A DNA stretch of 64,000 nt. Source: Dipteris shenzhenensis (lineage: Eukaryota; Polypodiophyta; Polypodiopsida; Gleicheniales). The first letter of the stretch is position 1, and every line of letters starts with the position of its first letter. The notes under the pieces were generated by a model, which had not been told where the DNA came from, made no database searches, and saw only the letters and a list, made by a program, of their open reading frames with translations. Shown in pieces: positions 54,176 through 64,000 of the stretch. Location: NCBI GenBank assembly GCA_047967505.1, contig CM106539.1; one strand, 5' to 3'. A program made the translations under genes and the position numbers.

Positions 54176-54839
54176 ATATTATCGTCCTCTGAAGACCAAA
54201 ACCGGCCTATGGGACCTGAGCAATACAATATCACAAGTACATGAAAGCTCCTCCCGAAGATGGGAGGGTGGAAAGAGAAACCACCTTCTAGGATTCAGGT
54301 GGATCCCTATGCTTGAAGAGCTTATACACAAATGTTCCTAAAGCTGAAGGTGACCCTTTATGCAGCAAATCAGCCAGTTTGTTATGTCCCTCAAGGAGGT
54401 GATTGAACTCTTCCCTAATGTGTGCATAGTGAGGGCATATCATTACCATGTGTTCTTCTGTTTCAACCATACCTTGATCACATAGTTGGCATATTCTACT
54501 CTCCCTTGGCATCTTTTTCCATCCCCCTGTTTCTATTTGCAGCTGGTGTGATCGGGTGCGAAGTGAGGCTAAAGCCCTCCGTTTATGCACTGCTATAGGT
54601 GTACATATGTACTTCTGCGTTGTTGTCTCCCTTCCTGTATAAATTGACCAATATTCGGGGTTGATATATGTGCGATAGTACTCAAATTTATCTTTGTTTT
54701 CTGCTGTTTGCCATTTCCTGTGTAGTGCATTCAGTAGGTCATAATGAAAAGCCTCTTCATCAATCTCCTCTGAAGAGTAGTTTAAATACTCTTCTACTTC
54801 CCACTTCTTGAACCATTTTTTTAGGTCCTGTGCCCATCC
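54140..54839 (-). mobile_element. 5'-truncated LINE-B-like element, ORF2 C-terminus intact
   Basis: The minus-strand frame from about 54838 to 54288 is open: WAQDLKKWFKKWEVEEYLNY, ALHRKWQTAENKDKFEYY, HKRRALASLRTRSHQLQ and the zinc motif RICQLCDQGMVETEEHMVMI then CPHYAHIREEF. A short 3' UTR (CCTATGGGAC, TATTATCGTCCTCTGAAG) and GAA/GA tail follow. The motif GATGCCCCATCTTTCAGAT occurs on both flanks (54072 and 54897), with GTTTCAGATNATTGTGTG following each time. Insertion was therefore probably accompanied by a flank duplication or struck a repeated target. Confidence 0.8.
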
Positions 54840-55076
54840 GGACAGTTTCCCTAGTTGTGTCTTGGTTTATAGTGGCATACTTGTTTGAAAAAGTGATGCC
54901 CCATCTTTCAGATCGTTTCAGATGATTGTGTGTGTGTGTGTGTGTGTTCTTTAGAAGTGTTTTCCCACTGCTTTTGATTTTTCAGAATAGTCTTTTCTTA
55001 AGACTATTCTCATTGTAAAAACTTTTCTTAATATAAATACAGTGGTTTCACCAACAACAAAAAAAAGGAAAAAAAA

Positions 55077-55079
55077 AGT

Positions 55080-55121
<42 letters not shown>

Positions 55122-55122
55122 A
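55077..55122. repeat. (GT)n(GA)n microsatellite
   Basis: About 15 GT units followed by 9 GA units. A similar GT tract lies at about 54928-54948. Confidence 0.9.
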
Positions 55123-55540
55123 CTGTCCCTTTCTTTGGGACTGTTTTTTGTAATATAATGACAATGAATTTCACAAAAAAGTGTGTGCGTGTCAGTTCAT
55201 GAAGATTCCCAATAAGGTAATCGAGTCAGGTTACAGCACTTAACTACTGGAATCACGTGCAAAAAAATGTTTTGATCCATGGGGCCCTTTGAACTGCCAA
55301 ACCCAGAGTGGCATAGCATAAATACTCACTATCCCTTGGTGTTTAAATTACTTGCAGATGAAGTGTATTATATTAAGAAAGATGGATCAATTCACTACCC
55401 ATTCTATTCAAGAACAGTCTCGCCCATGTTCAACCAAAACAGCATCCCTTTGACAGCTACATTCCTGATGTTTAGCACAAAAAAACCCACAAGCTAACAC
55501 TTCGTATTGTGAACTTAACAGGTGACAGGGATTCACCCAC

Positions 55541-55640
55541 CAGGGATTGCAGAAGAGATGAAGCACCAAAAGGCGTACTAAATATTTTCTCCAGAGAGAG
55601 AAGGATCACATTTTCAAGCTCCACTCCTGTCTCCAAAGCG
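55541..55640 (-). CDS. PSMD5: PSMD5-like gene, exon 1 of 5 seen
   Basis: The exon is preceded on the minus strand by ...GCATGCTAG and followed by GTGGGTGAAT. Its first base completes a codon begun upstream, then 33 codons follow and it ends in phase 0. The encoded stretch begins ALETGVELENVILLSLEK and ends GASSLLQSL, an amphipathic ARM-repeat helix pair. A second possible donor (GTTAAGTT) lies about 20 bp downstream. I prefer the first because it gives an ungapped fit to the PSMD5 family across the junction. At least one more exon must lie upstream, outside what I can identify. Confidence 0.7.
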
Positions 55641-56646
55641 CTAGCATGCCAATGCAAGGAAAGAAAAGAAGTTAGGACTCATACAGTCAGTATAATATAA
55701 CAAAAAGGCATCCGTACTAGGTGCCTGCAGTTTTACTAAATGACATTCAATAAATTTCCAAACTGACCAAACTCATCCTCTAAAAACAAGAGAGTGTGCA
55801 GTTTCAATCTCGTGACGTTCACTCACAAGATTGACAACCATACACACCATCACGCATAGCAAGGCCTAGCTACTATGACATCCCCACCGACGTCATCAAT
55901 GCTCAATGGTGTATAAACATCACATATCCACGCGACCACACATACTTGAGCATCCATTTATACAAAGGTCTTCGTATTGAGTTTCTGTCAGCACTCCTGA
56001 TGTGAAGGGCAAACTCAGGGCGTGACAAAGGCTAGCATTACAGGAAAAGGCTAATCAAAAAGTAGTCTCTCTTCATTCAAGCAACAAATGCTTGTGATTT
56101 AACTTTAGTCTCTCCCAAATAAACATTTCTATGCAAAAAATGCTTAGATAAACTAGCTGATAGGGCAATACGCCCCTAAAGATAAACAGAATTTACACAT
56201 TATCAGCACACTGCAACATGGACAAAAACTTCACAAGGTGAAATTTGCATGCCGGCTAATATGGCAGGAACGTATCTCTAGATGAATCTAGAAACATTGC
56301 CAAAACTTGTCCTCTAAAAACATAACACAGTGCGATTTCAATCTCATGACAATCAATCACAAGGTTGAAAACTTTAAAATCCATCACACACAGCAGGACT
56401 AGATCCCACCAACATCATCAATGCCCAACGGTGGGTGCAGACCATAATGTCAGCTCTCACACACACATATCCACAAACCCATACATATGTAAGCATCCAT
56501 TTATACAAAGGTCTTCCTACTGAGTTTCTATTAGCACCCCGGAGGTGAAGGTTAGACTCAGGCATGACAAAAGGCTAGCAATAAAGGAGAAAGCTAATCA
56601 AAAAGCAGTCTACATTCTCTTCATTCAAGCTACAATTGCTAATGAA

Positions 56647-57654
56647 GACTATGTGGTTTCATGTCTGTCTCTCCTAAACAAACTTTCCTAAAGACAAACT
56701 AGCTCATGGTGCAATGCACCACTTAAGATAGAAAGAATTTAGGAACATGTAAACCTACGATTCCACACGTGTGTTGCAGAGAAGCAAAATATTCACCAGA
56801 AAACAGAAAATGCAAACAAAAGCGAAATCTAATTAAGAAACCAAATTACACCATGCATTGGGTGTACAAATGTCCTTTCATTTTCCCATCTGTTTAAAGC
56901 AAAAACAACAGTGATAACTCAAGTAAGGTCTCAGTTGCCAGTTATGCCTCCTTTGAATAATCTCTCTTATTTATAATATCCAAATGCACTTAGCCATAAT
57001 GTAAAATACACCCATGCTTTGTTTAAATAATGCCAGAAGAGCTATGCATGGATCAGTTGTAGGATGCCTCCACATCCTGTCCTAATTATACTAGAGCGTA
57101 AATGAAGCAAGTGATGAATAGGTAATGTGAGCAACAACAACTCTTTGACAGACTATGTGGTTTCATGTCTGTCTCTCCTAAACAAACTTTCCTAAAGACA
57201 AACTAGCTCATGGTGCAATGCACCACTTAAGATAGAAAGAATTTAGGAACATGTAAACCTACGATTCCACACGTGTGTTGCAGAGAAGCAAAATATTCAC
57301 CAGAAAACAGAAAATGCAAACAAAAGCGAAATCTAATTAAGAAACCAAATTACACCATGCATTGGGTGTACAAATGTCCTTTCATTTTCCCATCTGTTTA
57401 AAGCAAAAACAACAGTGATAACTCAAGTAAGGTCTCAGTTGCCAGTTATGCCTCCTTTGAATAATCTCTCTTATTTATAATATCCAAATGCACTTAGCCA
57501 TAATGTAAAATACACCCATGCTTTGTTTAAATAATGCCAGAAGAGCTATGCATGGATCAGTTGTAGGATGCCTCCACATCCTGTCCTAATTATACTAGAG
57601 CGTAAATGAAGCAAGTGATGAATAGGTAATGTGAGCAACAACAACTCTTTGACA
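56647..57654. repeat. 504-bp perfect-looking tandem duplication
   Basis: 56647-57150 and 57151-57654 both start GACTATGTGGTTTCATGTCT and end ACAACTCTTTGACA, and read the same throughout by eye. The first 70 bp belong to the third copy of the unclassified repeat; the rest is unique. No gene within. Confidence 0.9.
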
Positions 57655-58560
57655 ACAAGCTGAATTACAAAAAGAGCAAGTTGCCTGCCTAGAATGGCAG
57701 ATGGACTATTATGCAGTACAACTAAGCTACCCTATTATATAAACACATTGTCCTCTCTCAGCACTCAGGAACTACAAGATTGTTAAATTGCTGGCTAAGC
57801 AAGGGAAGCACCAATGACTCCAGACCACAACTTGGATTTAGTACGTGAGATGTCTAAGGTTAGAGCCATTATCTGCAGTAACCAGTCAGGGAAAATTTTG
57901 AGTCAAAATCCAGGGACATTCAAGCCTAGCAGAGGTACCCCCAAGTTGGACTTGGGCCAGTATGGGATACCTCCTCACCTGCTAGGTTGTCCAACTCCCC
58001 TACCTGACTGGCTGGCTGGCTGGCTGGCTGGGAGGTGGTTCGACAGCCTTGAGGCCACCCTCAAGGATTTCCATCTTCTCCTCCGATTTGTATCCTTCCC
58101 AGGGTGTTTGCAGCTCCTCTAACGTCACTTTCCGTGCTCCCTTTGTTCACAGCCCCTTCCGGGCTCCTCCTCTGGCATGCCCCTTTAGGCCTTCCCTTGC
58201 TGCCCATTGGCAACTCTGCCATTTTGCAGCATGAGGAAGGTTTGGAAACTTTCTGGCAGCCACACGGCCCTTTCCTCAGCCCCCTCTTTCATGATCCTTC
58301 CCTTCATGTCCACCTGTCAGACCATTTCCCCATCATCTCCATCTGGAATAGTATAATGGAGGTTACCGCAACGTGGGGTGAAAATCCTGCATTATCTCCT
58401 CCAGCAGCAGAAGTTTGAGAGGCCATCACATGCATCTAGACCTTCCCCTCCAGACGGCCAAGCACAATGAATGGAAAAGGCCATGCAAAGAGCACTACAG
58501 CATTAGAGGAGCAAGCAGAAGTCACAGAAACCGCTGCTCCCACTGGCCCCTCTTGCCTCC
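57655..58560. other. Upstream intron or flank, no gene assigned
   Basis: Contains a (CTGG)n run of about six units at 58007-58031. Open frames on the plus strand (57814-58122, 58104-58418) are not supported by domains or splice signals that I recognise. Confidence 0.4.
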
Positions 58561-59110
58561 CCCTTCACGCCCGTCCATTAGCCCCCCCATGCTTCCTCCT
58601 CCCTGACCTTCGCTTCCACCCCCCCCCTCTACCTCCTCCTTGCGCTCCTTGCCGCCTACCTTTGCTTTGTGCCACCCCCCCCCCCTGCCTGCATTTTGAC
58701 TCCCTTTGCCTCTGTCGCGCCCATTCCCCCGCATTCCGCCTCACCACCCTCCTGTTCAACTTTCCCACCCCACCCCTTGGGTTTGTTTCGAACAGACAGA
58801 GGGGCTGTTCCACTCTTTTTCAGCCGCCCAGCCTCTGTTTTTTGAAGCAGCCCAGTTGGCTGCTTTGCCTTTTTCCAGCAGCGAGGTTTTTGCCTTCTTT
58901 TTCGCCTTGGATTGCTGGCTGTTTCTAGCTAGCCCAGGCAGAACTCTTGGGGTGGCTGCAGCCTCAGTCCCCCCCTTCCATTCTTAGTTTTTTCACACCC
59001 TTTTTTAACCCTTTCCATCCCTTCCTTTTGCTAGCAGGAGCAGTTCATCTTCTGGGGATTACAATCCTGGCAGTGACCCTTGGCCTGGTGAAAGGCGCTC
59101 TCCTTGACTC
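58560..59110. other. C-rich low-complexity stretch
   Basis: Pyrimidine-rich DNA with C7-C10 runs (58615-58625, 58673-58684). Pro/Leu/Ser-rich open frames here are composition artefacts. Confidence 0.6.
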
Positions 59111-59114
59111 CCAC

Positions 59115-59590
59115 AGCCATTCGGGTTTCTCATCCCACCTGGCTGCTCTCTTACCCAGCCTTGCTGCTCGCTCCACCTTGTTCCATCCCGTTCTGCTCAT
59201 GCTCCATCCCACTCTGCTCACCCTTTCTTGCTTCTGCTCAACCCACCTTGCTGCATGCTCCATCCCGTTTTACTGCTCCAGCCCCATTAAACCATTGCGC
59301 CTCAAGCTTTGCCTTGCTGTTCCAGCTCCAGTAGCCCATTCCTGTTTCTCGTCCTGCCTTGCTGCTCTCTCACCCAGCCATGCTGCTCGCTCCATCCCCC
59401 CCTGTTCACCCCACCTTGCTCCATCTTGTTCTGCTCATGCTCCATCCCACTCTGCTCACCCCTTCTTGCTGCTGCTCAACCCACCTTGCTGCATGCTCCA
59501 TCCCGCCTTACTGCTCCAGCCCCATTAAATCATTGCACCTCAAGCTTTGCCTTGCTGTTCCAGCTCCAGTAGCCCATTGCGCCTCAAGCT
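59115..59590. repeat. Two-copy tandem repeat, period about 238 bp
   Basis: TTCTGCTCATGCTCCATCCC at 59191 and 59429, and TCCAGCTCCAGTAGCCCATT at 59321 and 59559, give the same 238-bp offset. Pyrimidine-rich with CTGCTC and CCTTGCTGC sub-repeats. Confidence 0.85.
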
Positions 59591-59713
59591 CTGCCTCTCA
59601 CAGGCTGCTGTACCAAGTGCCACGACCCCAAGGCTCCAGAAGCTGCTGGGACCTCCCATGACAGAATGTTGCAAACGCTGCTGCCTGCCATGACCTGTTC
59701 TCCAAGGCTTGGG

Positions 59714-59716
<3 letters not shown>

Positions 59717-59784
<68 letters not shown>

Positions 59785-59786
59785 AA
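59717..59786. repeat. (TA)n(TG)n(TA)n microsatellite
   Basis: A run of about 16 TA, about 14 TG, then four TA units. Confidence 0.95.
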
Positions 59787-59810
59787 AGGACTGTTGGTGC
59801 ACTGGCTAGC

Positions 59811-60360
59811 CTAGCTGAAGGGACGGGCGGCTCCAAGAATCGAGAACCTGCTCAAGATTTCGTCAAGGACCTGGGCTGAAACTTTGAATAAGCCAAGAAG
59901 TTCCATGGGAGTGGCTGCAATCTTGCAATCTGCCATATGAAACTTCTTCAGGAGACTGTCAACATACTTGAGCTGACTCATGAACGTGCTATCTGAATCT
60001 CTCCAGAACTCAATTCCAAGACAATAGTGCATAAGTCCAAGATCTTTCATGTCGAACTCTGCAGATACTTCTTGTTTCAATTTTCTGATGAAGCTATCCT
60101 TGCTTCCTGTCACAATCAGATCATCTACGTACAAAAGTGCAATAGTAATGTCTTCCCCTTGAACTTTGTAGTAGAGAGTATGATCTGCATTGGACTTCAT
60201 GTATCCCAGATCAGCAAAATACTTGTCAATCTTGCTGTACCAACTTCTGGGTGCTTGCTTTAAGCCATAGAAACTTTTCTTGAGATGGCAAACCTTATTC
60301 TTCTTTCCTGGTTCAACATAACCTGCTGGTTGTTGCATGTAGACTTCCTCGTCTGGTGAT
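59811..60360 (-). pseudogene. Copia reverse transcriptase fragment
   Basis: [52 protein letters not shown] (catalytic) and HYCLGIEFWRDSDSTFMSQL: the C-terminal two thirds of a Copia RT with an open frame of 175 codons. Both ends are abrupt, no LTR adjoins and no RNase H follows. It is a different subfamily from Copia-C3. Confidence 0.88.
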
Positions 60361-60878
60361 CTAGTCTACTCTGATCTAGATCTAAACCAACCATCGATCG
60401 ATGAAAGAACAGCAAATAATTCCTTTTCTTTTGTTCTTTTTAAGTGCTAGGTCAGATGCGTCAATGTAGAGGCAAATATGCGTGAAGGAAGTGGTTTTGT
60501 CAGCGAGGCTCAAATGTGAGTGTAACTTGCGCCGAAATGTGCGCGTGATGTGACGAGCGCGTAGAGCACGAAAAAACGAGCGACTTTCCTTTTTGGAGCG
60601 CCCTCAAATTCTTCCTAGATCAAGAGATATGACTTGATCTAGGTGGAGGGGCAAAAGGAGTGCAAATGGTGCTCAATGATGATGTGTCCCTGTGAGTCAC
60701 ATGTAGTGATGATGTGGCACTGTGCTTAGCGAGAGGTGTGCCAATGAAGCCTGTGCTGAGGTGGCAGAAGTGGTCACATGAAGTACCTATGGAGCACTGT
60801 GTGTGCCTGGCAGGGGGTTAGTGTTGACTGGACTGCTGAGGTGGTATTGCTGAGGTGGCACTGCTGATGTGGTAGTGG

Positions 60879-61056
60879 TGACGTGTCAATGGTGACGTGG
60901 CAGTGGTGACGTGTCCCGATGATGTGGCAGAATGATGTGGCCTGCCTACGTGGCACTGATGACGTGGCAACTGAGCTGGCAAGGTGACGTGGCAGATCAG
61001 ATGAGTTGATGACGTGTCAGCTGACGTGGCACGCTGAGCGAGGGCAATGACGTGGC
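60879..61056. promoter_or_regulatory. Cluster of eight TGACGTGKC motifs
   Basis: Eight exact TGACGTGGC or TGACGTGTC copies in 178 bp, plus TACGTGGC (60950) and an inverted GCCACGTC (61066). The core is a bZIP-type ACGT element. Looser GATGTGGCA variants extend the repeat left to about 60700. It lies between a Copia RT relic and an isolated Copia LTR, possibly in a retroelement leader. Confidence 0.7.
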
Positions 61057-61079
61057 AGATAAGGTCTGCCACGTCTCAC

Positions 61080-62499
61080 AATAATGTAAACCAAGCTCTC
61101 TGACCTATAATCAATCTAACCGGGATTAACTTACCCTGACCCAGGTTGGAGCTTATCTCCACGTGTCAGATGGATGTGGTTGCCTGCCGGAATCTTTTAA
61201 GATACTCTGAAATCTTTGAAGATTCCATCGATGGAGTCGTGAGGCTTCGTTGGAGGCAGTCGTTGAAGGTGCCGTTTGTTGGAGCGTTGGTGATGGACGA
61301 CGGAGAAGCAGCCCCGCTACGAAAGAGACCAAGGCGGAGGGCTCACCTCTGTCTCCGTGTGTTGAGAGGCCGTGTTGGAGCGTCGTTTATGGAGCCGCGT
61401 TGTACGTAGGTCCTTGCTCGCTGTGCTGTTTGGCCGAAGTTATAGACCCGGTGTGCTGTCGCGCAGCTGAAAGGAAAAGGCCCGTGAGGCGATCCTTGCT
61501 TCTAGTAGTCCGCCGGCATCAAGCAGCCAAAGATCATCTTCACGGGCTGAGGCAGCACAAGCATCTACTGCGCTGCTCCGTCGATGGAGCAAGGAACCTT
61601 GGATTGCTTTGGCCATTGGTGAAGCATGTGTGAGCAGCTCGTTGGCTGTAGTCGGCCGTTGCTTCGTTGCCGCTATAGACCGCTTGCTGGAGGCTGCCTT
61701 GCAGGAGAAGCAGTACGTGGTCGTTGCAGGAAAGTTGGCGTTGGCGCAGCTGCCCGTGTGCTTGCAACGAGAGGCACACTGTGGATCGATTGGCGAGGCT
61801 GTTGTTGATGCCGTTTAGGTGCTGCTTTGGCAAGAGCTATAGTCGGTCGGTTGCAGCAGAAGTCGACGATGGTCGTGAGTCGAGATTTGCAAGGTCTTCT
61901 TGGAGTAGGTGTTGTGGTGGCTGTCTGTTTGGCCCGTGGAACGTTGGAATAAGGTCGCTTGTAGGAGGCTTGTGGAGCGACTGTGTAGAAGATATTGGGC
62001 CGCTGAGGGCCTTATGGAGGCTGGGAGCTCGCCTGTGCTGCTATTATGGAGCACTGCCAGTTGAGGAAAGCTCGTATGAGCTTGTTGATGGCGGCTGGCA
62101 ATAGAGCTAAGAGCTCTTTGGAGCTCGATTTTCTGCCTTCATACGGTGCTCTCAGTCTCGATGCCTCAATCGAGAAGCCTCTTGCTGCTTTGCATGGGTC
62201 GCTGGAGCTGAGTTGAAAGGCTTCTCTCCCTCTCTCTTTCACTCAAGCAAGAAGAAGACACTCCCTATCTTTCTCACAAATCTCAAAGCTCTCTCTCACA
62301 AACACTCAAGAGAAGGTACTAAAATCTCTCAAGAATGAACTGAATTCCCTTAAGGAATGACGGAAATTTTCTCTCAAATGGACGGATGAAGATCTCTCAC
62401 CGGAAGTGGACTCTCACGGAGAACACTCAAGAGAACTCTCAATCTCACAATCTCTCTCACACTCTCAAGGATCGCAATGCCTCAGCGGAAGGCAAGGGA
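61080..62499. other. Possible Copia leader, no coding domain
   Basis: GC-richer DNA followed by CTCTCAAG/CACTCTCA runs (62230-62460) leading to the PBS of the LTR at 62512. Open frames at 61146-62104 on both strands lack recognisable domains. Confidence 0.4.
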
Positions 62500-62758
62500 G
62501 CTCTGATACCATGACAAAATATGAAGAGGGGAGAGGAGAAGAGTGGAGATGAGGAGAGAGGGCACAGCTAGAGAGCACACCACAAATGACTAACTGTACA
62601 CTAGATTTAGTTGATATCTACAAACCCTTTTAGGGTTAGGGTTAGGGGATCTAACCCTTTTCTTTATAGCACTCTATAAGGTTAGTGCTATGCACATATG
62701 ATCACGTGATAGTGCTATGCACACATGATCACATGATGTTGAGCGTGAACTCTCAACA
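62500..62758 (-). repeat. Isolated Copia 5' LTR with PBS
   Basis: GCTCTGATACCA (62500-62511, complement of the tRNA-Met PBS) abuts TGACAAAATATGAAG ... GAACTCTCAACA (62512-62758). The LTR therefore belongs to a minus-strand element whose interior lies to the left. The partner LTR was not found. The LTR contains GATCACATGAT/GATCACGTGAT repeats. Confidence 0.7.
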
Positions 62759-62789
62759 CCTAGGACTACACCATGCACAGCCCTCTACC

Positions 62790-63660
62790 AAAACATTATG
62801 GATTCTTTGAGCCCCGTGGAAGTTCTCCTTGTTGAGGACTTCAACGCAAGGACAGATACATGCCTAGTATCACTTCTGGAAGGACCTACCACATTCTTAT
62901 ACCTTTACTCTTTGAACATAGTCTTCTCTTGTTATATAGATGAATCTATCTTATTACCAGATGTTGATATACACAAGGTTGGAATGTCTCAAGTCTTAGA
63001 TAAACAGGCCCCAATCACTTCCTATAGACATGCACTACTAGACATGGGCAGGATACATGATCTTACAATCTATAATGGCTTGGATCGCTAGCCCTCCTCA
63101 GGCAGGTCCACTTGTTCCCACATGGGGGGGGCTTCGCCTTCACTTCACATATTACTGACTTCTCTGTCTCCACCACCACCTTGTTTTTTAGTATATCCAA
63201 AATACTACCTACATCACACACGACACCACTTACCATGAGATACACTTTGATCACAAACTAAAACCCAAGTACTCCGCACGCCTCTCCAACCTACTCAAAG
63301 ACATTGACCATGTACTGCTCTTATGGGATCGAGTCGCCCTGATCACACACTCTGCCCTACACACTTTCTCACAACCACTCGATCCACACGCTCCCACCTC
63401 TCGGCTCAGTGCCCAGCAATAGCTGGTATGATGACGAGTATAAGGCTTTATGTTGACAACTCCGACTCAAAACTAGCATCATGTGCGAAAGTGAGGTAGA
63501 GGCGATACATGAGTACCGTCATCTGGTTCGCCAAAACAAGCAAACTTCCGTTCGCCGGAATTAGGAGTCAATAAAAACTTTGTTTAGTAACAATGCTAAA
63601 GACTTATGGCGGGGGTTCCTTGAGCAGCGAGCCCCATCCCCTCTACTCCTATGCACATAC
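62790..63660 (+). pseudogene. LINE-B endonuclease to RT linker relic
   Basis: Plus-strand EVLLVEDFNARTDTC (endonuclease GDFNART motif with G to E), IHDLTIYNGLDR (compare SMVIYNGLSRW in LINE-B1), EIHFDHKLKPKYSARLSNLL, SWYDDEYKAL and NNAKDLWRGFLEQRAPSPL. They follow LINE-B1 ORF2 in order from about codon 100 to 430, with several stops and shifts and with the SDH region damaged. Confidence 0.82.
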
Positions 63661-64000
63661 CAGGAGGTGCTACCAAAGATGGACCTGTGTACCAGGATGG
63701 TGTGCGGAAGCGAAAGCGGACCTGGTGGAGCAGGAGCCACTGGATGAAAAGCCAGGAAAAGATTTCAACACCGAAAGGTTCCAGAGGACTACGACCAGTG
63801 GAGCATCTTCATCGACGTGTTGGCATTGGGCCTGGATGTGTCGGTGAGAGGGGGTGTTGGAAAGGTCACCTCCCCATCTGTAAGCCCCCAAATGAGGAGA
63901 GCGTGGGGGAGGGAGACCTAGGGCAGGATGTGCCCAAAGAGAGATTACCTGGATGTGTGGATCTGGGATAGATCTGGAGCATTCATGGTTGGTGGGGTAT
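63661..64000 (+). other. Unassigned sequence at window end
   Basis: Two overlapping open frames (63593-63847, 63651-63971) with no recognised domain. LINE-B homology has stopped. Confidence 0.3.

Larger units (their letters stand above)
5620..55640 (-). other. PSMD5: PSMD5-like host gene, interior exons only
   Basis: This is the only cellular gene I can support. Five minus-strand exons of 100, 63, 101, 67 and 72 bp have AG acceptors and GT donors, and their phases fit when read in order (0, 0, 2, 0, 0 at successive exon ends). The joined translation is helical ARM/HEAT-type sequence. It lines up without gaps, as I remember the family, with the plant 26S proteasome non-ATPase subunit 5 (S5b), an assembly chaperone of the regulatory particle base that acts in cytosol and nucleus. 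Introns are 2530, 16316, 20268 and 10504 bp and consist mostly of retrotransposons. The N-terminal exon(s), expected above 55640, and the C-terminal exons, expected below 5620, were not recognised; LINE-A1 fills 1-4950. The family assignment rests on memory of the protein, not on a search. Confidence 0.75.
53560..56720. repeat. Three dispersed copies of an unclassified 450-500 bp repeat
   Basis: Copies at about 53575-54060, 55760-56225 and 56275-56720. Shared blocks in order: CTCATCCTCTAAAAACA, GTGCAGTTTCAATCTC, CTATGACATCCCC, CATACTTGAGCATCC, TTTATACAAAGGTCTTC, GAGTTTCTGTC, AGGTGAAGG and GGCTAATCAAAA. No coding frame and no clear termini; about 75-80% identity by eye. It could be a non-autonomous DNA element or a decayed LTR. 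Confidence 0.7.

Noticed and set aside
57814-58122. Plus-strand ORF of 102 aa and its minus-strand counterpart, considered as the first PSMD5 exon
   Set aside because: No match to the expected N-terminus and contains a (CTGG)n repeat.
58104-59661. Plus-strand Pro/Leu/Ser-rich ORFs
   Set aside because: Pyrimidine-rich low-complexity DNA and a 238-bp tandem repeat explain them; no domain.
61146-62104. GC-rich ORFs on both strands, considered as captured host gene
   Set aside because: No recognisable domain, competing open frames on both strands, and position next to a Copia PBS fits a leader.
62630-62650. TTAGGG-type telomere-like repeat
   Set aside because: Only two to three units, inside a Copia LTR with an inverted counterpart; not an interstitial telomere.

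Overview
The window is nuclear DNA from a land plant with a large, repeat-rich genome. A fern, lycophyte or gymnosperm fits best, because the introns exceed 10 kb and are packed with retrotransposons; the exact lineage cannot be fixed from the sequence. Almost every base that can be assigned is either retrotransposon or intron.

The backbone is one minus-strand host gene. Five short exons (55541-55640, 52948-53010, 36531-36631, 16196-16262, 5620-5691) have AG/GT borders and join in a consistent reading phase. Together they give about 133 residues of ARM-type repeat that I recognise as the plant homologue of the proteasome assembly factor PSMD5 (S5b). The introns are about 2.5, 16.3, 20.3 and 10.5 kb. 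The start and end of the gene were not found.

Three retrotransposon classes fill the introns. (1) LINE-A, a plant L1-type element (ORF1 with CCHC knuckle; ORF2 with endonuclease and reverse transcriptase), is present in several damaged minus-strand copies: 1-4950, 7480-13573, 18080-32850 and 32866-36115. (2) LINE-B has an animal-L1-like ORF1 (coiled coil, RRM, C-terminal domain) and an ORF2 in the same frame behind a single UGA. The best copy runs on the minus strand from about 48010 to 39851; a partial inverted copy lies at 48050-49122, and many 3' ends with (TTTC)n tails and two ORF1-only derivatives are scattered around. (3) Copia-type LTR elements: a full but decayed copy (19876-28662), two gag-only TR-GAG elements (10269-12860 plus strand; 25611-28224 minus strand), and a gag/pol-less LTR element (44055-47050) that carries fragments of two host genes between LTRs that read as identical.

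Nesting is explicit from target-site duplications (TSDs). TR-GAG-2 (TSD TTGCT) sits in Copia-C3 (TSD GTAGC), which sits in LINE-A2, inside the third intron. TR-GAG-1 (TSD AAGCC) sits in LINE-A5, inside the fourth intron. The gene-capture element (TSD CCCTG) sits in ORF1 of LINE-B1, inside the second intron.

The right-hand 9 kb (55.7-64 kb) holds repeats, a 504-bp tandem duplication, simple repeats, a Copia RT relic, a block of TGACGTGKC motifs, one isolated Copia LTR and a plus-strand LINE-B relic. I see no tRNA, rRNA, CRISPR or bacterial-type features.
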